Source: Mycobacteroides abscessus ATCC 19977 | Lineage (GTDB): Bacteria > Actinomycetota > Actinomycetes > Mycobacteriales > Mycobacteriaceae | Assembly: GCF_000069185.1 (NCBI RefSeq) | Contig: NC_010397.1 | Span: 1,674,001-1,738,000, forward strand | DNA: 64,000 bases | Reading direction: 5' to 3' | Part shown: positions 1-7,533 of the stretch, one piece after another | Position numbering within the stretch: the stretch's first letter is position 1 | Layout: the number at the start of each line of letters is the position of its first letter | The notes under the pieces: generated by a model | The model's database searches: none | What the model was told of the DNA's origin: nothing | The model's input: the letters and a program-made list of their open reading frames with translations, nothing else | Made by a program: the position numbers and the translations under genes

Positions 1-360
1 GCGATCGCCGATGAGCTGACCCATGACGGCCTGGTGCTGCGCTATCGGGTGGAGGAAACCGATGACGGGCTCTCGGGTGAGGAGGGCACCTTCACCATTT
101 GCTCGTTCTGGTTGGTCTCGGCCCTGGTCGAGATCGGGGAGGTGCGCCGCGCGCGGCACCTTTGTGAGCGACTGCTTTCCTTCGCAAGTCCACTACAGCT
201 CTACGCCGAGGAGATCGACCCGGCCACCGGGCGTCACCTGGGCAACTTCCCGCAAGCGTTCACCCATCTGGCGTTGATCAATGCAGTCGTCCACGTCATC
301 CGGGCCGAAGAGGAGGCAGACGTGAGCGGAACATTCCAACCCGCCAACGCGCCGACATGA
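1..360 (+). CDS. Glycoside hydrolase family 15 trehalase, C-terminal end only
   Basis: This is the 3' end of a gene that begins before the window; the reading frame is open from base 1 to the TGA at 358-360. The visible 119 residues match the end of the (alpha/alpha)6 barrel of GH15 enzymes: a GTFTICSFWLVSAL segment, then an EEIDPATGRHLGNFPQAFTHLALI block. In mycobacteria the orthologue (Rv2402) hydrolyses trehalose to glucose in the cytosol. The position just before a DUF3298-like lipoprotein and the sulfate importer agrees with the Rv2402-Rv2397c order. The catalytic residues lie upstream and cannot be checked. The stop overlaps the next start by 4 bp. Confidence 0.85.
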   Translation, partial: AIADELTHDGLVLRYRVEETDDGLSGEEGTFTICSFWLVSALVEIGEVRRARHLCERLLSFASPLQLYAEEIDPATGRHLGNFPQAFTHLALINAVVHVIRAEEEADVSGTFQPANAPT

Positions 361-1157
361 CGGTCCGGAGCGGTGCCGCCGCCGTCGCGGTGGTGATGTG
401 TGTGATCGTGGGCGGCTGCGGCCGCACCGACGATCAGGCGCAGCATACGACCGCGGCGTCCGGTTCCTCTTCGGGGGCAACGCCGCCGGGTTCGTCGACA
501 AACTCCGCCCCGGCCGGGCCGGCACCGGGTACCGCGCCGCCTGCCTTCGGGTACACCCCCGAATTGGTGGCGGCGAAGGGGGCGGACGGGACGGTCACCT
601 ATGACGTGCATCTGCCTCAACTGTCCGGCGGCGTGGATGCCGTACGCGATCGGTTCAACGACGGCACCCGCGCCGCGTTGCGGGATCTGATCGAGAACCT
701 GCCCGGACCGAGCAGGGACCTGACGGTGTCCATCAACGACGGGGACGTGGGGCCCGGCCCCGAGACCACGCGCGTCGCCCTCATCGGGCCGCATGTGGTG
801 GCAGGCATCCAGGTATACCTCTGGTACGCGGGCGGTGCCGCTCATCCCAATGTGTCGGTTTCGACGACGGTGGTCAACGGCGATACCGCGCAACCCATCA
901 CCTATGACGATCTGTTCCCCAACCAATACGCGGCGATGGCACGGTTACGGGAGGTGTTGCCCGGTCTGGATCCGACCGGGCGGGTGCGCCCGGACAGCAT
1001 CAATGTGCGACTCGAGCAATGGCTACCCGCACCGACCGGCCTGCGGTTCTATGTTCCGGTCTCACATGCCGCCGGCGATTTTGTTCCGATCACCGTGCCA
1101 TGGGAGAAGATTACTGATCTGGTCGATCCCACGGTCGTGCCGGTGCTGCGTCAGTAA
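357..1157 (+). CDS. Secreted lipoprotein, DUF3298/MPT64-like (first paralogue)
   Basis: A 266-residue protein with a signal peptide ending in a lipobox (IVGGC, Cys about residue 21), so probably exported and anchored to the outer face of the membrane. A Ser/Pro/Ala-rich linker follows to about residue 70. The folded part carries the pattern seen in MPT64-like proteins: a LPQLSGG..AVRDRFN helix and a C-terminal FYVPVSHAAGDFVPITVPW segment typical of DUF3298. The biochemical role is unknown. The ATG overlaps the trehalase stop (ATGA). The next gene is a clear paralogue, so a tandem duplication is likely. It may correspond to the M. tuberculosis LppR position; that is inferred from context only. 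Confidence 0.75.
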   Translation: MTVRSGAAAVAVVMCVIVGGCGRTDDQAQHTTAASGSSSGATPPGSSTNSAPAGPAPGTAPPAFGYTPELVAAKGADGTVTYDVHLPQLSGGVDAVRDRFNDGTRAALRDLIENLPGPSRDLTVSINDGDVGPGPETTRVALIGPHVVAGIQVYLWYAGGAAHPNVSVSTTVVNGDTAQPITYDDLFPNQYAAMARLREVLPGLDPTGRVRPDSINVRLEQWLPAPTGLRFYVPVSHAAGDFVPITVPWEKITDLVDPTVVPVLRQ

Positions 1158-1172
1158 TGGGGGTAATCGCTT

Positions 1173-1961
1173 GTGAAGATCGGTCTCGTCTCGGCGCTTT
1201 TAGTGACGTGTGAGCTTGTCGCCGGGTGTCTGGAGCCGCCGCCGCAACCCGCTCAGCCCTCGGTCACCCCGCCCTCCGCCAGTCCGATGCCATCGAAACC
1301 GGCGGTGGCGCTTACCCCTGCCCAGGCGCCACCCACCGCGACACCGGCATTCGGGTTCAGCCCCATGCTGGATCAGGTGAGCGGCAAGCAGGGGAAGGTC
1401 GAGTACAAGGTCAAACTGCCCCAGGTCACCGGCGATAAGGCCGCGGCCCGCGACCGATTCAACGAGGGCATGCGCACCGCGCTGGACGATACGGTGCGCG
1501 GGTTGGACGATGCCAAGCTCACCAAGCCGGCAACGATTGGGGACGGGCAGCTGCAGGCGCAGGAGTCGAGTCGGGTCTCATTCATCGGCCCCCATGTGTT
1601 GACGGGGGTGGCGGTGTTCCTGACGAATAGTGGTGGCCCGTACCCGAGTCATCGGGTGGCAACCATCACCATCAATACCGATACGGCACAACCGATCATG
1701 TTCGGAGAGGTATTTGCCGATCAGGAGGCCGCCCGGGAACGGCTGCGCGCACTGGCCCTGGAACTCGGCGCCCCGGATCGCATCAAGGCGGCCGGGGACA
1801 TGAAATCGGAGCAGTTCCTGCACTGGGTTCCGGTTCCCAAGGGATTGACGTTCTATATCTCCGTTCCGCACGCCGCCGGAGACTATGTGCCGGTCACGGT
1901 GCCGTGGGCGAAGATTCGTGATCAGGTGGTCCCCGCCATGGTGCCCGTCCTCAGTCAATAG
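1173..1961 (+). CDS. Secreted lipoprotein, DUF3298/MPT64-like (second paralogue)
   Basis: A 262-residue protein starting at GTG, 15 bp after the previous stop. It has a short signal peptide with lipobox LVAGC, a Pro-rich linker, then the same fold as its neighbour: KVKLPQVTG..AARDRFNEGMR, a central ESSRVSFIGPHVLTGV block and a terminal FYISVPHAAGDYVPVTVPW. The two proteins share most landmark motifs but differ in linkers and N-termini, which suggests an old tandem duplication. The function is not known. The last 11 bp overlap the convergent FAD-monooxygenase gene. Confidence 0.75.
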   Translation: MKIGLVSALLVTCELVAGCLEPPPQPAQPSVTPPSASPMPSKPAVALTPAQAPPTATPAFGFSPMLDQVSGKQGKVEYKVKLPQVTGDKAAARDRFNEGMRTALDDTVRGLDDAKLTKPATIGDGQLQAQESSRVSFIGPHVLTGVAVFLTNSGGPYPSHRVATITINTDTAQPIMFGEVFADQEAARERLRALALELGAPDRIKAAGDMKSEQFLHWVPVPKGLTFYISVPHAAGDYVPVTVPWAKIRDQVVPAMVPVLSQ

Positions 1962-3204
1962 GGGAGCGGCGGGCGAAATCGGGTGCGTGCTCGGGCAGTG
2001 GCCCGATCGCCACGCCGTAGGCGGGAACAGCTTGTAGCCATGGATATTTGGTGGCGATGGACAAGACCGACGCGATCTTGGCGTTCGAGGCGGCCGTGGT
2101 GGACGAGTCCACCGCGGAGAACACCCGCCGGTGCACGGCCCGCTGTATGCGCTGGATGAGGGCGGTCGGTACCCACCGGCGCAGCTGAACCTTGCGGAGG
2201 TCGGCTGTTGTCAATGTGCCTGTGCGTAGCGGCTCGGCCAGGATGCGCGCGGTGGCGACCGCGTCGGCGATCGCTAAATTGATGCCGACTCCGCCCACCG
2301 GGGACATCGCGTGCGCGGCATCGCCGATGAACAGCAAGCCGTCGCGGTACCACTTGCGTAGCCTATTAAGTTGTATATCAAGCAGTTTCACGTCGTCCCA
2401 ACTGGCGATGGCGTTCGTGCGGGCGGCCAGCCATGGCGCCATTTCGGCGACCCGGTCGCGCAGCACCTGTACATCGCCGCTGCGCATCTGCGAGTCGGTG
2501 CCCTTGCCGATGAGGTACCCGCATTGGAAGTAGTCTCCGCGGTCCAGTAGCACCATGAACCGGTTGGCACCGACCCGCGCGCGCGGTCCCTGCGGATCAT
2601 CGGGATGCTTGGGGAGGCGGAACCACCAAATGTCGATCGGCACGCCGAACTGCCGTGGACGCATCCCGGCCGCGGCGCGCAGCGCCGAGCCGCGGCCGTC
2701 GCAGGCGACGGTGAGATCGGCCTTGAGCGCGCCGGTTTCGCCTGAGGCGGTGCGGTATTCGATTCCGGTGATGCGGTCGCCCGAGCGCAGTAGGCCGGTG
2801 ACCTCTGTGCTGCGCCGCAGACGGAAAGTGGGCTCGGTTTCCGCGGCAGTGGCCAGCATTTCCAGGAAGTCCCATTGCGGCGCCATCGCGATGTGTTTGT
2901 GCGGTCCGGGCAGCCGGTTCAGATCGCCCAACCGGAATGTCTGTTCGCCCAGGTCCACCGTGACCTGCTCCACCAGATTGTGCGGCATGGCCGCGAACCT
3001 GGGACCCAGCCCCAACTCGTCGATCAGGTTCAGCGTGCTGGCGTGCACCGTGTCACCGCGGAAGTCTCGCAGGAAGTCGGGGTGCTTCTCTAGCACGGTG
3101 ACGTCGATACCGGCACGCGCCAACAGCAACGCCAGCATCATTCCGGCGGGCCCGCCACCGGCGATGGCACATGTGGTGCCCTGTGGCAGTTCAGGTTTGA
3201 TCAT
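1951..3204 (-). CDS. FAD-dependent monooxygenase (PHBH/UbiH-type)
   Basis: A 417-residue flavoprotein of the aromatic-ring hydroxylase superfamily. It shows the N-terminal Rossmann motif (AGGGPAGMMLALLLARAG, about residues 15-32), the central DG region (VACDGRGSALR) and the C-terminal FAD motif GLLFIGDAAHAMSPVGGVGINLAI. The substrate is unknown. The start at ATG 3204 is preferred over a longer frame to 3234 because GGAGGAGGA sits just upstream. It overlaps the end of the preceding membrane-anchored gene by 14 bp and is the last gene of a five-gene minus-strand operon, an odd partner for His/Met-rich envelope proteins. A role in modifying a quinone or small aromatic is only a guess. Confidence 0.85.
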   Translation of the reverse strand: MIKPELPQGTTCAIAGGGPAGMMLALLLARAGIDVTVLEKHPDFLRDFRGDTVHASTLNLIDELGLGPRFAAMPHNLVEQVTVDLGEQTFRLGDLNRLPGPHKHIAMAPQWDFLEMLATAAETEPTFRLRRSTEVTGLLRSGDRITGIEYRTASGETGALKADLTVACDGRGSALRAAAGMRPRQFGVPIDIWWFRLPKHPDDPQGPRARVGANRFMVLLDRGDYFQCGYLIGKGTDSQMRSGDVQVLRDRVAEMAPWLAARTNAIASWDDVKLLDIQLNRLRKWYRDGLLFIGDAAHAMSPVGGVGINLAIADAVATARILAEPLRTGTLTTADLRKVQLRRWVPTALIQRIQRAVHRRVFSAVDSSTTAASNAKIASVLSIATKYPWLQAVPAYGVAIGPLPEHAPDFARRSPID

Positions 3205-3712
3205 GGGTCCTCCTCCACGCCACGATAAGGACACCGATCAGCGCGAACAGCGGAATCAACGAGATCGTCCAACTCAGCGCCAGGGGTGGCCCCGGCTGGG
3301 ACAGCACGTTGAGGTCGAGCGTGCCCTTTCCCGGCCCGCGCGGTCCGTCGATATCGAAGATGAACTGGAAGCGACCCTCCTCCTGCAACGCCCTGATGTC
3401 CAGACCCCAGACCTCGCGTTTGCGTGGATGGCGGGCCAGCGGCTCGGGGAGATGCGTGTGTCCGTCGGGAGAAACGATGGTGAGAGTGCCGGACTTGCCG
3501 GTGATGCCGTCGGCGGGAATGAAGGTGAAGTCCAGGGATTGCATGGCGCGCAGCGGCCACGTCGAGAAGCCGATGGTCAGCGCGTAGGGGCCGGCGGCGA
3601 CATGTTCGGTGTGCACCACGTTGACGGGTGCGTAGGCGTTGGCAGGCGCGCTTACCCCAACGGACAGGGCGAGAACGGTGAGGAGCGCCATCAGGATTCG
3701 GACGTGCCTCAT
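3191..3712 (-). CDS. Exported membrane-anchored protein
   Basis: 173 residues: an N-terminal signal peptide (MRHVRILMALLTVLALSVGV, then APANA), an extracytoplasmic beta-rich domain of about 110 residues, and one C-terminal transmembrane helix (SLIPLFALIGVLIVAW) with a short basic tail. The layout, with phrases such as PYALTIGFSTWPLRA and RFQFIFDIDGP, resembles small periplasmic Ig-like domains found next to copper or cytochrome-oxidase accessory genes, but I cannot assign a family firmly. The start ATG overlaps the upstream TGA (ATGA), so translation is probably coupled. A much longer same-frame ORF running to 4729 is an artefact that reads through the neighbouring gene. Confidence 0.7.
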   Translation of the reverse strand: MRHVRILMALLTVLALSVGVSAPANAYAPVNVVHTEHVAAGPYALTIGFSTWPLRAMQSLDFTFIPADGITGKSGTLTIVSPDGHTHLPEPLARHPRKREVWGLDIRALQEEGRFQFIFDIDGPRGPGKGTLDLNVLSQPGPPLALSWTISLIPLFALIGVLIVAWRRTHDQT

Positions 3713-4866
3713 GCGGTGGTCCCGGCGGGATCGATAGTGTTTCCGGGTACCCGCAACATGAGGCCGATGCGCTGGGCCAGGAACCCCGCGAGCGCGCCCA
3801 GCGCCAGGCCGATGACGCCGACGGTGAGGTAGCTGCTCAGCGTTTCGGTACCTTGCCGGTACACCAGAGCTCCCTGCAGCAGGTACCCCAGACCGGCCAG
3901 GGAGCCGAGGATGGCACCGATGACGGTCATCGATCGACGCTGCCATGCCCGCTCCTTGGCCAGCTGCAGTAGCCCCGCCGCGACGGCCGCGAAGACCACC
4001 AGAAACATCGGCATCATCGCCGGTATCGCAGGAGCCCCACCCCAGAGGTCGTCGCGCAGCGGTAGTCCCACCGCGGCGGCGTATTCGCGTGCGGCCCAGG
4101 GAGAGAACCACCAGAAGACGGCCTGCAGAGCACCCATGATCACCGCGACACCAAACGGCGCGACAGGCGACCGCAGCACCCCGGCCACGATCAGCAGGAC
4201 GAGCGGAACAATGAACGCCGATCCCAGTGAGATCGGGTTGAAGTCGAATTTGAAGAGATACAACGCGCTGAACGGTACCGCCGTCATCGCTGCCACCAAG
4301 GAGGATTGCGCCATCAAACCGGCAGTTCCCCAGCGGAACCGCCGTGCGGCGGCAAAGGTCACGATGCTGCCCAGATCGGTCACGGTGCCGGAGACGAACA
4401 GTGCGAAGTGTGGCGGCGAGGCCAGCACCGCATCGAACCCGTATACGGTGTGCCACCACAGATCTAGGAGCCCGTACAACAGGAACGACGCGGCCCCACA
4501 ACCGGAGAGTAGGAAGCCCAGGGGAGCGGTGAACCTGCCACCGAACACGCGGATCGGTACACCGCCCACCCAGCGCGGTACCTGCTCGCCCGCGCGCTGG
4601 GCGCCGGTGACCATCAAAACCATGGTGAGGCTGACGATTCCGCTGATGGCGCTGCCCGAGTAGAGAAACAGGTGCGGCAGGGTGAAGAATGTGTCGGGAC
4701 CTACGTCGCTGTGCCACTGCACATCCCACGTGGTTCCGGTTGCGCCCACCAGGCTGCCCAACAGCACCCCGTACGCTCCCAACGGGGCGTATCTCTCCAT
4801 GATGGCACTGGTGATTCTGGACGTCTGTTGGGTGCCGCTGCTCGCGGTGCTGGCTCCGGCGCTCAT
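3709..4866 (-). CDS. Multi-pass integral membrane protein, unknown function
   Basis: 385 residues with about ten predicted membrane helices. It begins with a cytoplasmic Ser/Thr-rich segment, then GAYGVLLGSLVGATG and a conserved-looking outside loop WDVQWHSDVGPDTFFTLPHLFLYSG containing His, Asp and Trp residues that could bind a ligand or metal. No ATP-binding or catalytic motif is visible. ATG 4866 was chosen over GTG 4878 because GGAGG sits 5 nt upstream of it. It lies between two small secreted proteins with 4-bp or 1-bp junctions, so it is probably the membrane core of this operon's product. Transporter is the best guess. Confidence 0.7.
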   Translation of the reverse strand: MSAGASTASSGTQQTSRITSAIMERYAPLGAYGVLLGSLVGATGTTWDVQWHSDVGPDTFFTLPHLFLYSGSAISGIVSLTMVLMVTGAQRAGEQVPRWVGGVPIRVFGGRFTAPLGFLLSGCGAASFLLYGLLDLWWHTVYGFDAVLASPPHFALFVSGTVTDLGSIVTFAAARRFRWGTAGLMAQSSLVAAMTAVPFSALYLFKFDFNPISLGSAFIVPLVLLIVAGVLRSPVAPFGVAVIMGALQAVFWWFSPWAAREYAAAVGLPLRDDLWGGAPAIPAMMPMFLVVFAAVAAGLLQLAKERAWQRRSMTVIGAILGSLAGLGYLLQGALVYRQGTETLSSYLTVGVIGLALGALAGFLAQRIGLMLRVPGNTIDPAGTTA

Positions 4867-4867
4867 C

Positions 4868-5281
4868 TCAACCTCCACTCACCCATAGTGGCATCGTCAC
4901 ACGTTCGTCGGGATCACCCGACGGCGGTGTGATGGTCACGACTATGTCCCACGGACCGGCCATCGGCAGCATCACCTGGTCGAATTTCGTACGGCCAGAT
5001 ACCACCTCACGTAGCGGGGGCATGGCGTGGCCCATCAGCGGCATGACCAATTCGACCGTCACCGGTTCGGATCCGGGGAGGTCGTGATCCTCCCTCTCAT
5101 CGATGGCGAGTTCCAGCGCGGTCGTTCCGACCCGCGGGGAATCCACGGTCACCGTCACGGTGTAGTGCTCGGTGCCGCAGTACAGGGTGACGGCCTTGCG
5201 CGGGCTGGGCCAGGCGATCCAGGTCAGTGCCAGCACCGCGGCGACGATAATCGCGAGACCGGCCCATACGCGGCGGGTCAT
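4868..5281 (-). CDS. Small membrane-anchored YtkA/FixH-like protein
   Basis: 137 residues: one N-terminal helix (VWAGLAIIVAAVLALTWIAW) that acts as a signal anchor, followed by an extracytoplasmic beta-sandwich. The segment VELVMPLMGHAMPPLREV has the Met/His spacing of YtkA-like and FixH-like domains, found near copper and cytochrome-oxidase assembly genes. It contains one Cys (YCGTEHYT). The start overlaps the upstream stop (ATGA) and its stop is 1 bp before the next start. Metal binding is inferred from the Met/His pattern and the neighbouring 516-residue protein, not shown. Confidence 0.65.
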   Translation of the reverse strand: MTRRVWAGLAIIVAAVLALTWIAWPSPRKAVTLYCGTEHYTVTVTVDSPRVGTTALELAIDEREDHDLPGSEPVTVELVMPLMGHAMPPLREVVSGRTKFDQVMLPMAGPWDIVVTITPPSGDPDERVTMPLWVSGG

Positions 5282-6828
5282 GAGATGTCCAGCCGCACCG
5301 GGATGGTCAGCACCCGATAGTCGCGCTGGGCCTGAATCCAGGCGAGGTATCGGCCCGGCTTGGGGAAGGTAAAGGTGAAAGGGACGTCGGGGCCGAAGGC
5401 GGCGACCGTCTCATCGGGCGGGCTGTCCCCGTTGAGCGGGGGAACGCCTACCATGGGCGGCATCGGATCATCTTGCGCGGACTGGTGATTGGCGCTGTGC
5501 TCCATGCCCGGCATCCCGGTTGCGCCGTGCCCGCCCATGGAATGTGCGTGCGCCCAGATCGCCGAATCCTGCACCGCCGTGCCGAGGTCGGTGGCGGAAG
5601 CCATACGTGGAATCGGGCCGGCGACCACCAGATGACCGAGCATGCCCAGCCACGGTTGCAGCACCGGCTCGGATCCGATGGTCGCGGACAGCGTCGTCGG
5701 CCGGCCGGCCCGCAGACCGGCCGCGCTGACGTGCACGTGCAGTCCGTTCATCATGCGCATGCCCGGCCCGTCGAAGGGCGCGGGCGTCGCGGGTCTGCCG
5801 CCGCGCACCGTGAGCGCGCCCGGCAGACGCACCGTCTGCACGCCGCCACCACGGCGCACGAATTCGGCCGAGACGGCGTAACGGCCCGCTATCGCCGCCG
5901 ACAGCGGCACCGAATAGCGGCCCGGCGCAACCCGTATCGGATGCAGATGGGACAGCTGCCCGTCGGGGGCCACCACGAGCAGGTGGATCAGCGCGCTGTC
6001 GTGGATCACCAGGTCATCGGCGGGCAGCCCGGTGGCGGTGTCGATGAGCGAGAAGTAGATGTCGGTCGCGTGTCCCGGGTCCAGTTCGGGTTGTTCGGCC
6101 ACGAGCATCGCCGACGGCCGTGAGTAGTCGGTGACTGCGGGACGGTCGAGCCGGTACGGATTGGCGGCATTGTCGACGGTCGGGTCGCGTTGCGGGCCAG
6201 GCTCCGGCGGCGGTGGCGCCGACGTGGACAGCACGGCGCCGGTGATGGCCACCGCGAGAGCCGCCACCGTGGCCGTGACGGGCAGCGCGATCCACACTCC
6301 GCGACGCACCCGGGTGGCCACCACCAGCGAGATCACCAACAGCAGCCCGGTCGTGGCCAGGCCCACATAGGCCACCCGCTCCGGCGGCGACATCGCCTGC
6401 CCCGTGAGAACCAGGGGGATCCTGGAGATGTGCACACCATCGCTGATGGTGAGGTCGGCCGGGCCGGGGCGGTCAACGTCGAGCGTCGTGCTGTACGGCC
6501 CCGGTTTGTCACCGAGGACAACCATTTCTGTCGATGTCGGCACGCCCGGTGCGGGTTCGTGTTCGTCGGTATCGGCACCGGTGGGCACGAGCTGTACGCG
6601 GAGCGGGCCCGCGGGGGCGCCCTGATGGGTGATGACGTCGACATATAGCGGGCCGGGGATGCTGGTGACCCGACGGGCGACGACGGTGAGCTCTCGCTCG
6701 CCGAGACTTTGCGCGACCTGCACGTCGGCGCCGGCGCTCGCGGAGTCGGCCAGCGCGACCGGGGTACCGCTGAACAGTGTGAATAGTGCAAGCACCAGGA
6801 ACAGGCATTTCGTGTGCAACCCGGTCAT
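5278..6828 (-). CDS. Membrane protein with His/Met-rich metal-binding-like domains
   Basis: 516 residues and first gene of the operon. It has a signal peptide ending near ALA, an N-terminal beta domain, two membrane helices (about residues 160-215), then a second extracytoplasmic part with LIHLLVVAPDGQLSHLHPI. That HL..V..D....HLHP pattern is typical of heavy-metal-binding domains found with copper export genes. Near the C-terminus a loop is dense in His and Met (HAHSMGGHGATGMPGMEH), a likely metal-binding segment. The last part (PFTFTFPKPGRYLAWIQAQ) is FixH/YtkA-like. A role in periplasmic copper handling is inferred. No recognisable metal-dependent regulator adjoins the operon. Confidence 0.7.
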   Translation of the reverse strand: MTGLHTKCLFLVLALFTLFSGTPVALADSASAGADVQVAQSLGERELTVVARRVTSIPGPLYVDVITHQGAPAGPLRVQLVPTGADTDEHEPAPGVPTSTEMVVLGDKPGPYSTTLDVDRPGPADLTISDGVHISRIPLVLTGQAMSPPERVAYVGLATTGLLLVISLVVATRVRRGVWIALPVTATVAALAVAITGAVLSTSAPPPPEPGPQRDPTVDNAANPYRLDRPAVTDYSRPSAMLVAEQPELDPGHATDIYFSLIDTATGLPADDLVIHDSALIHLLVVAPDGQLSHLHPIRVAPGRYSVPLSAAIAGRYAVSAEFVRRGGGVQTVRLPGALTVRGGRPATPAPFDGPGMRMMNGLHVHVSAAGLRAGRPTTLSATIGSEPVLQPWLGMLGHLVVAGPIPRMASATDLGTAVQDSAIWAHAHSMGGHGATGMPGMEHSANHQSAQDDPMPPMVGVPPLNGDSPPDETVAAFGPDVPFTFTFPKPGRYLAWIQAQRDYRVLTIPVRLDIS

Positions 6829-6875
6829 CGGAGTCCAGTCTGCCCTGCGCCGACAGGGGCGCGACGCGGTCCGCC

Positions 6876-6881
6876 TAAACT
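6876..6881 (+). promoter_or_regulatory. -10 element for a leaderless transcript
   Basis: TAAACT fits the mycobacterial TANNNT -10 consensus and lies 6 nt before the GTG at 6888, the spacing expected when transcription begins at the start codon itself. No clear -35 was seen. Confidence 0.5.
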
Positions 6882-6887
6882 GGCCGC

Positions 6888-7148
6888 GTGAACAGCGACA
6901 GCGTGATCGGCATCCTGAGTTGGTGGGACGGTGTCGAGCTGTGGCTGAGTGGACGCGGCTTCATCCTGCAAACGATCATCGTGATGCCGGTTGTTCTGGC
7001 GTTGGCATATGTGATGGCCGTGACCGGTGACAAGATCCTATTCTTGCTGCTCAGCATGGTTAATCGGCTGGGCCGGTTCTCCCCGGCGGCCCGCCGTCAT
7101 CCCGTGGAGAATCCGGTAGCCGTCGCCGCCCCGGCGGACCTCTCATGA
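6888..7148 (+). CDS. Small conserved membrane protein (Rv2401A-like by position)
   Basis: 86 residues from a GTG start that appears leaderless. One clear membrane helix (FILQTIIVMPVVLALAYVMAV) follows a Trp-rich N-terminus (SWWDGVELWLSGRG); a second hydrophobic stretch (ILFLLLSMVNRLG) may lie along or in the membrane. It occupies the position of Rv2401A between the trehalase locus and subI. No function is known. Its stop overlaps the start of an even smaller single-helix gene, so the two are probably co-translated. Confidence 0.65.
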   Translation: MNSDSVIGILSWWDGVELWLSGRGFILQTIIVMPVVLALAYVMAVTGDKILFLLLSMVNRLGRFSPAARRHPVENPVAVAAPADLS

Positions 7149-7231
7149 GTGGTATGCCGCAGTCGCGCGTGACGTTGGCGCTGGTTGCGCTGGCGGTGCT
7201 GGTGATAGTCGCCTGGCTGTTGAGCCGGTAG
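7145..7231 (+). CDS. 28-residue single-helix membrane peptide
   Basis: The ORF begins with the ATG that overlaps the previous stop (ATGA) and ends in TAG. Its product is eight polar residues, a hydrophobic run (TLALVALAVLVIVAWLL) and a terminal Ser-Arg: a single membrane helix. The 4-bp overlap and the clean helix argue that it is a real gene coupled to its neighbour rather than chance. It is too short for family assignment. Confidence 0.5.
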   Translation: MSGMPQSRVTLALVALAVLVIVAWLLSR

Positions 7232-7302
7232 CGACCAACCGTTGAGGTAATAGCGTCTCTACCTGGTGCTTCGTCTGTTAAGACGGCATCAAAAAGCTCT
7301 GC

Positions 7303-7308
7303 TAGGCT
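7303..7308 (+). promoter_or_regulatory. -10 element of the sulfate-importer leader transcript
   Basis: TAGGCT matches TANNNT and lies exactly 7 nt before the ATG at 7316, the hallmark of a leaderless mycobacterial mRNA. A weak -35 candidate (TTAAGA, 7278-7283) lies 19 bp upstream. Confidence 0.65.
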
Positions 7309-7315
7309 TCCCGCC

Positions 7316-7396
7316 ATGCTTTCCGGATACCAGCCGCGCCATGAGTTGGCGCTCATTGCTGTGGGTCCGGTTGCCGACGTCGCCTGTTGTCGCTGA
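7316..7396 (+). CDS. Polycysteine leader peptide, cysteine-responsive attenuator of the sulfate operon
   Basis: A leaderless 26-codon ORF starting MLSGYQPRHE and ending DVACCR, with TGT-TGT just before the last sense codon. Leaderless short ORFs with consecutive Cys codons upstream of sulfur genes are established in mycobacteria as sensors: when charged Cys-tRNA is scarce the ribosome stalls, and the downstream RNA refolds to allow operon expression. Here subI starts 137 nt further on. The SD region of subI (AAAGG near 7523-7527) could pair with CCTTT at about 7492-7496, a possible switch that I have not folded. Confidence 0.7.
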   Translation: MLSGYQPRHELALIAVGPVADVACCR

Positions 7397-7533
7397 CGGT
7401 TTTCGCCCGTCCGCGCGTGCCGCCTCGGCCCAGGTCCATCCGACCCTCTCGCTGAGCTGACGTCCGCACTCCGTGGCCGGGCCCGAGATTCCTTTTGGTT
7501 CTCCTTCTCATCCCAGCCACGGAAAGGGTTGTC

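Noticed and set aside
3191..4729. 512-codon minus-strand ORF
   Set aside because: Only its 3' part (from ATG 3712) is a gene. The upstream part is an out-of-frame reading of the multi-pass membrane protein gene, with Arg/Gly-rich low-information sequence.
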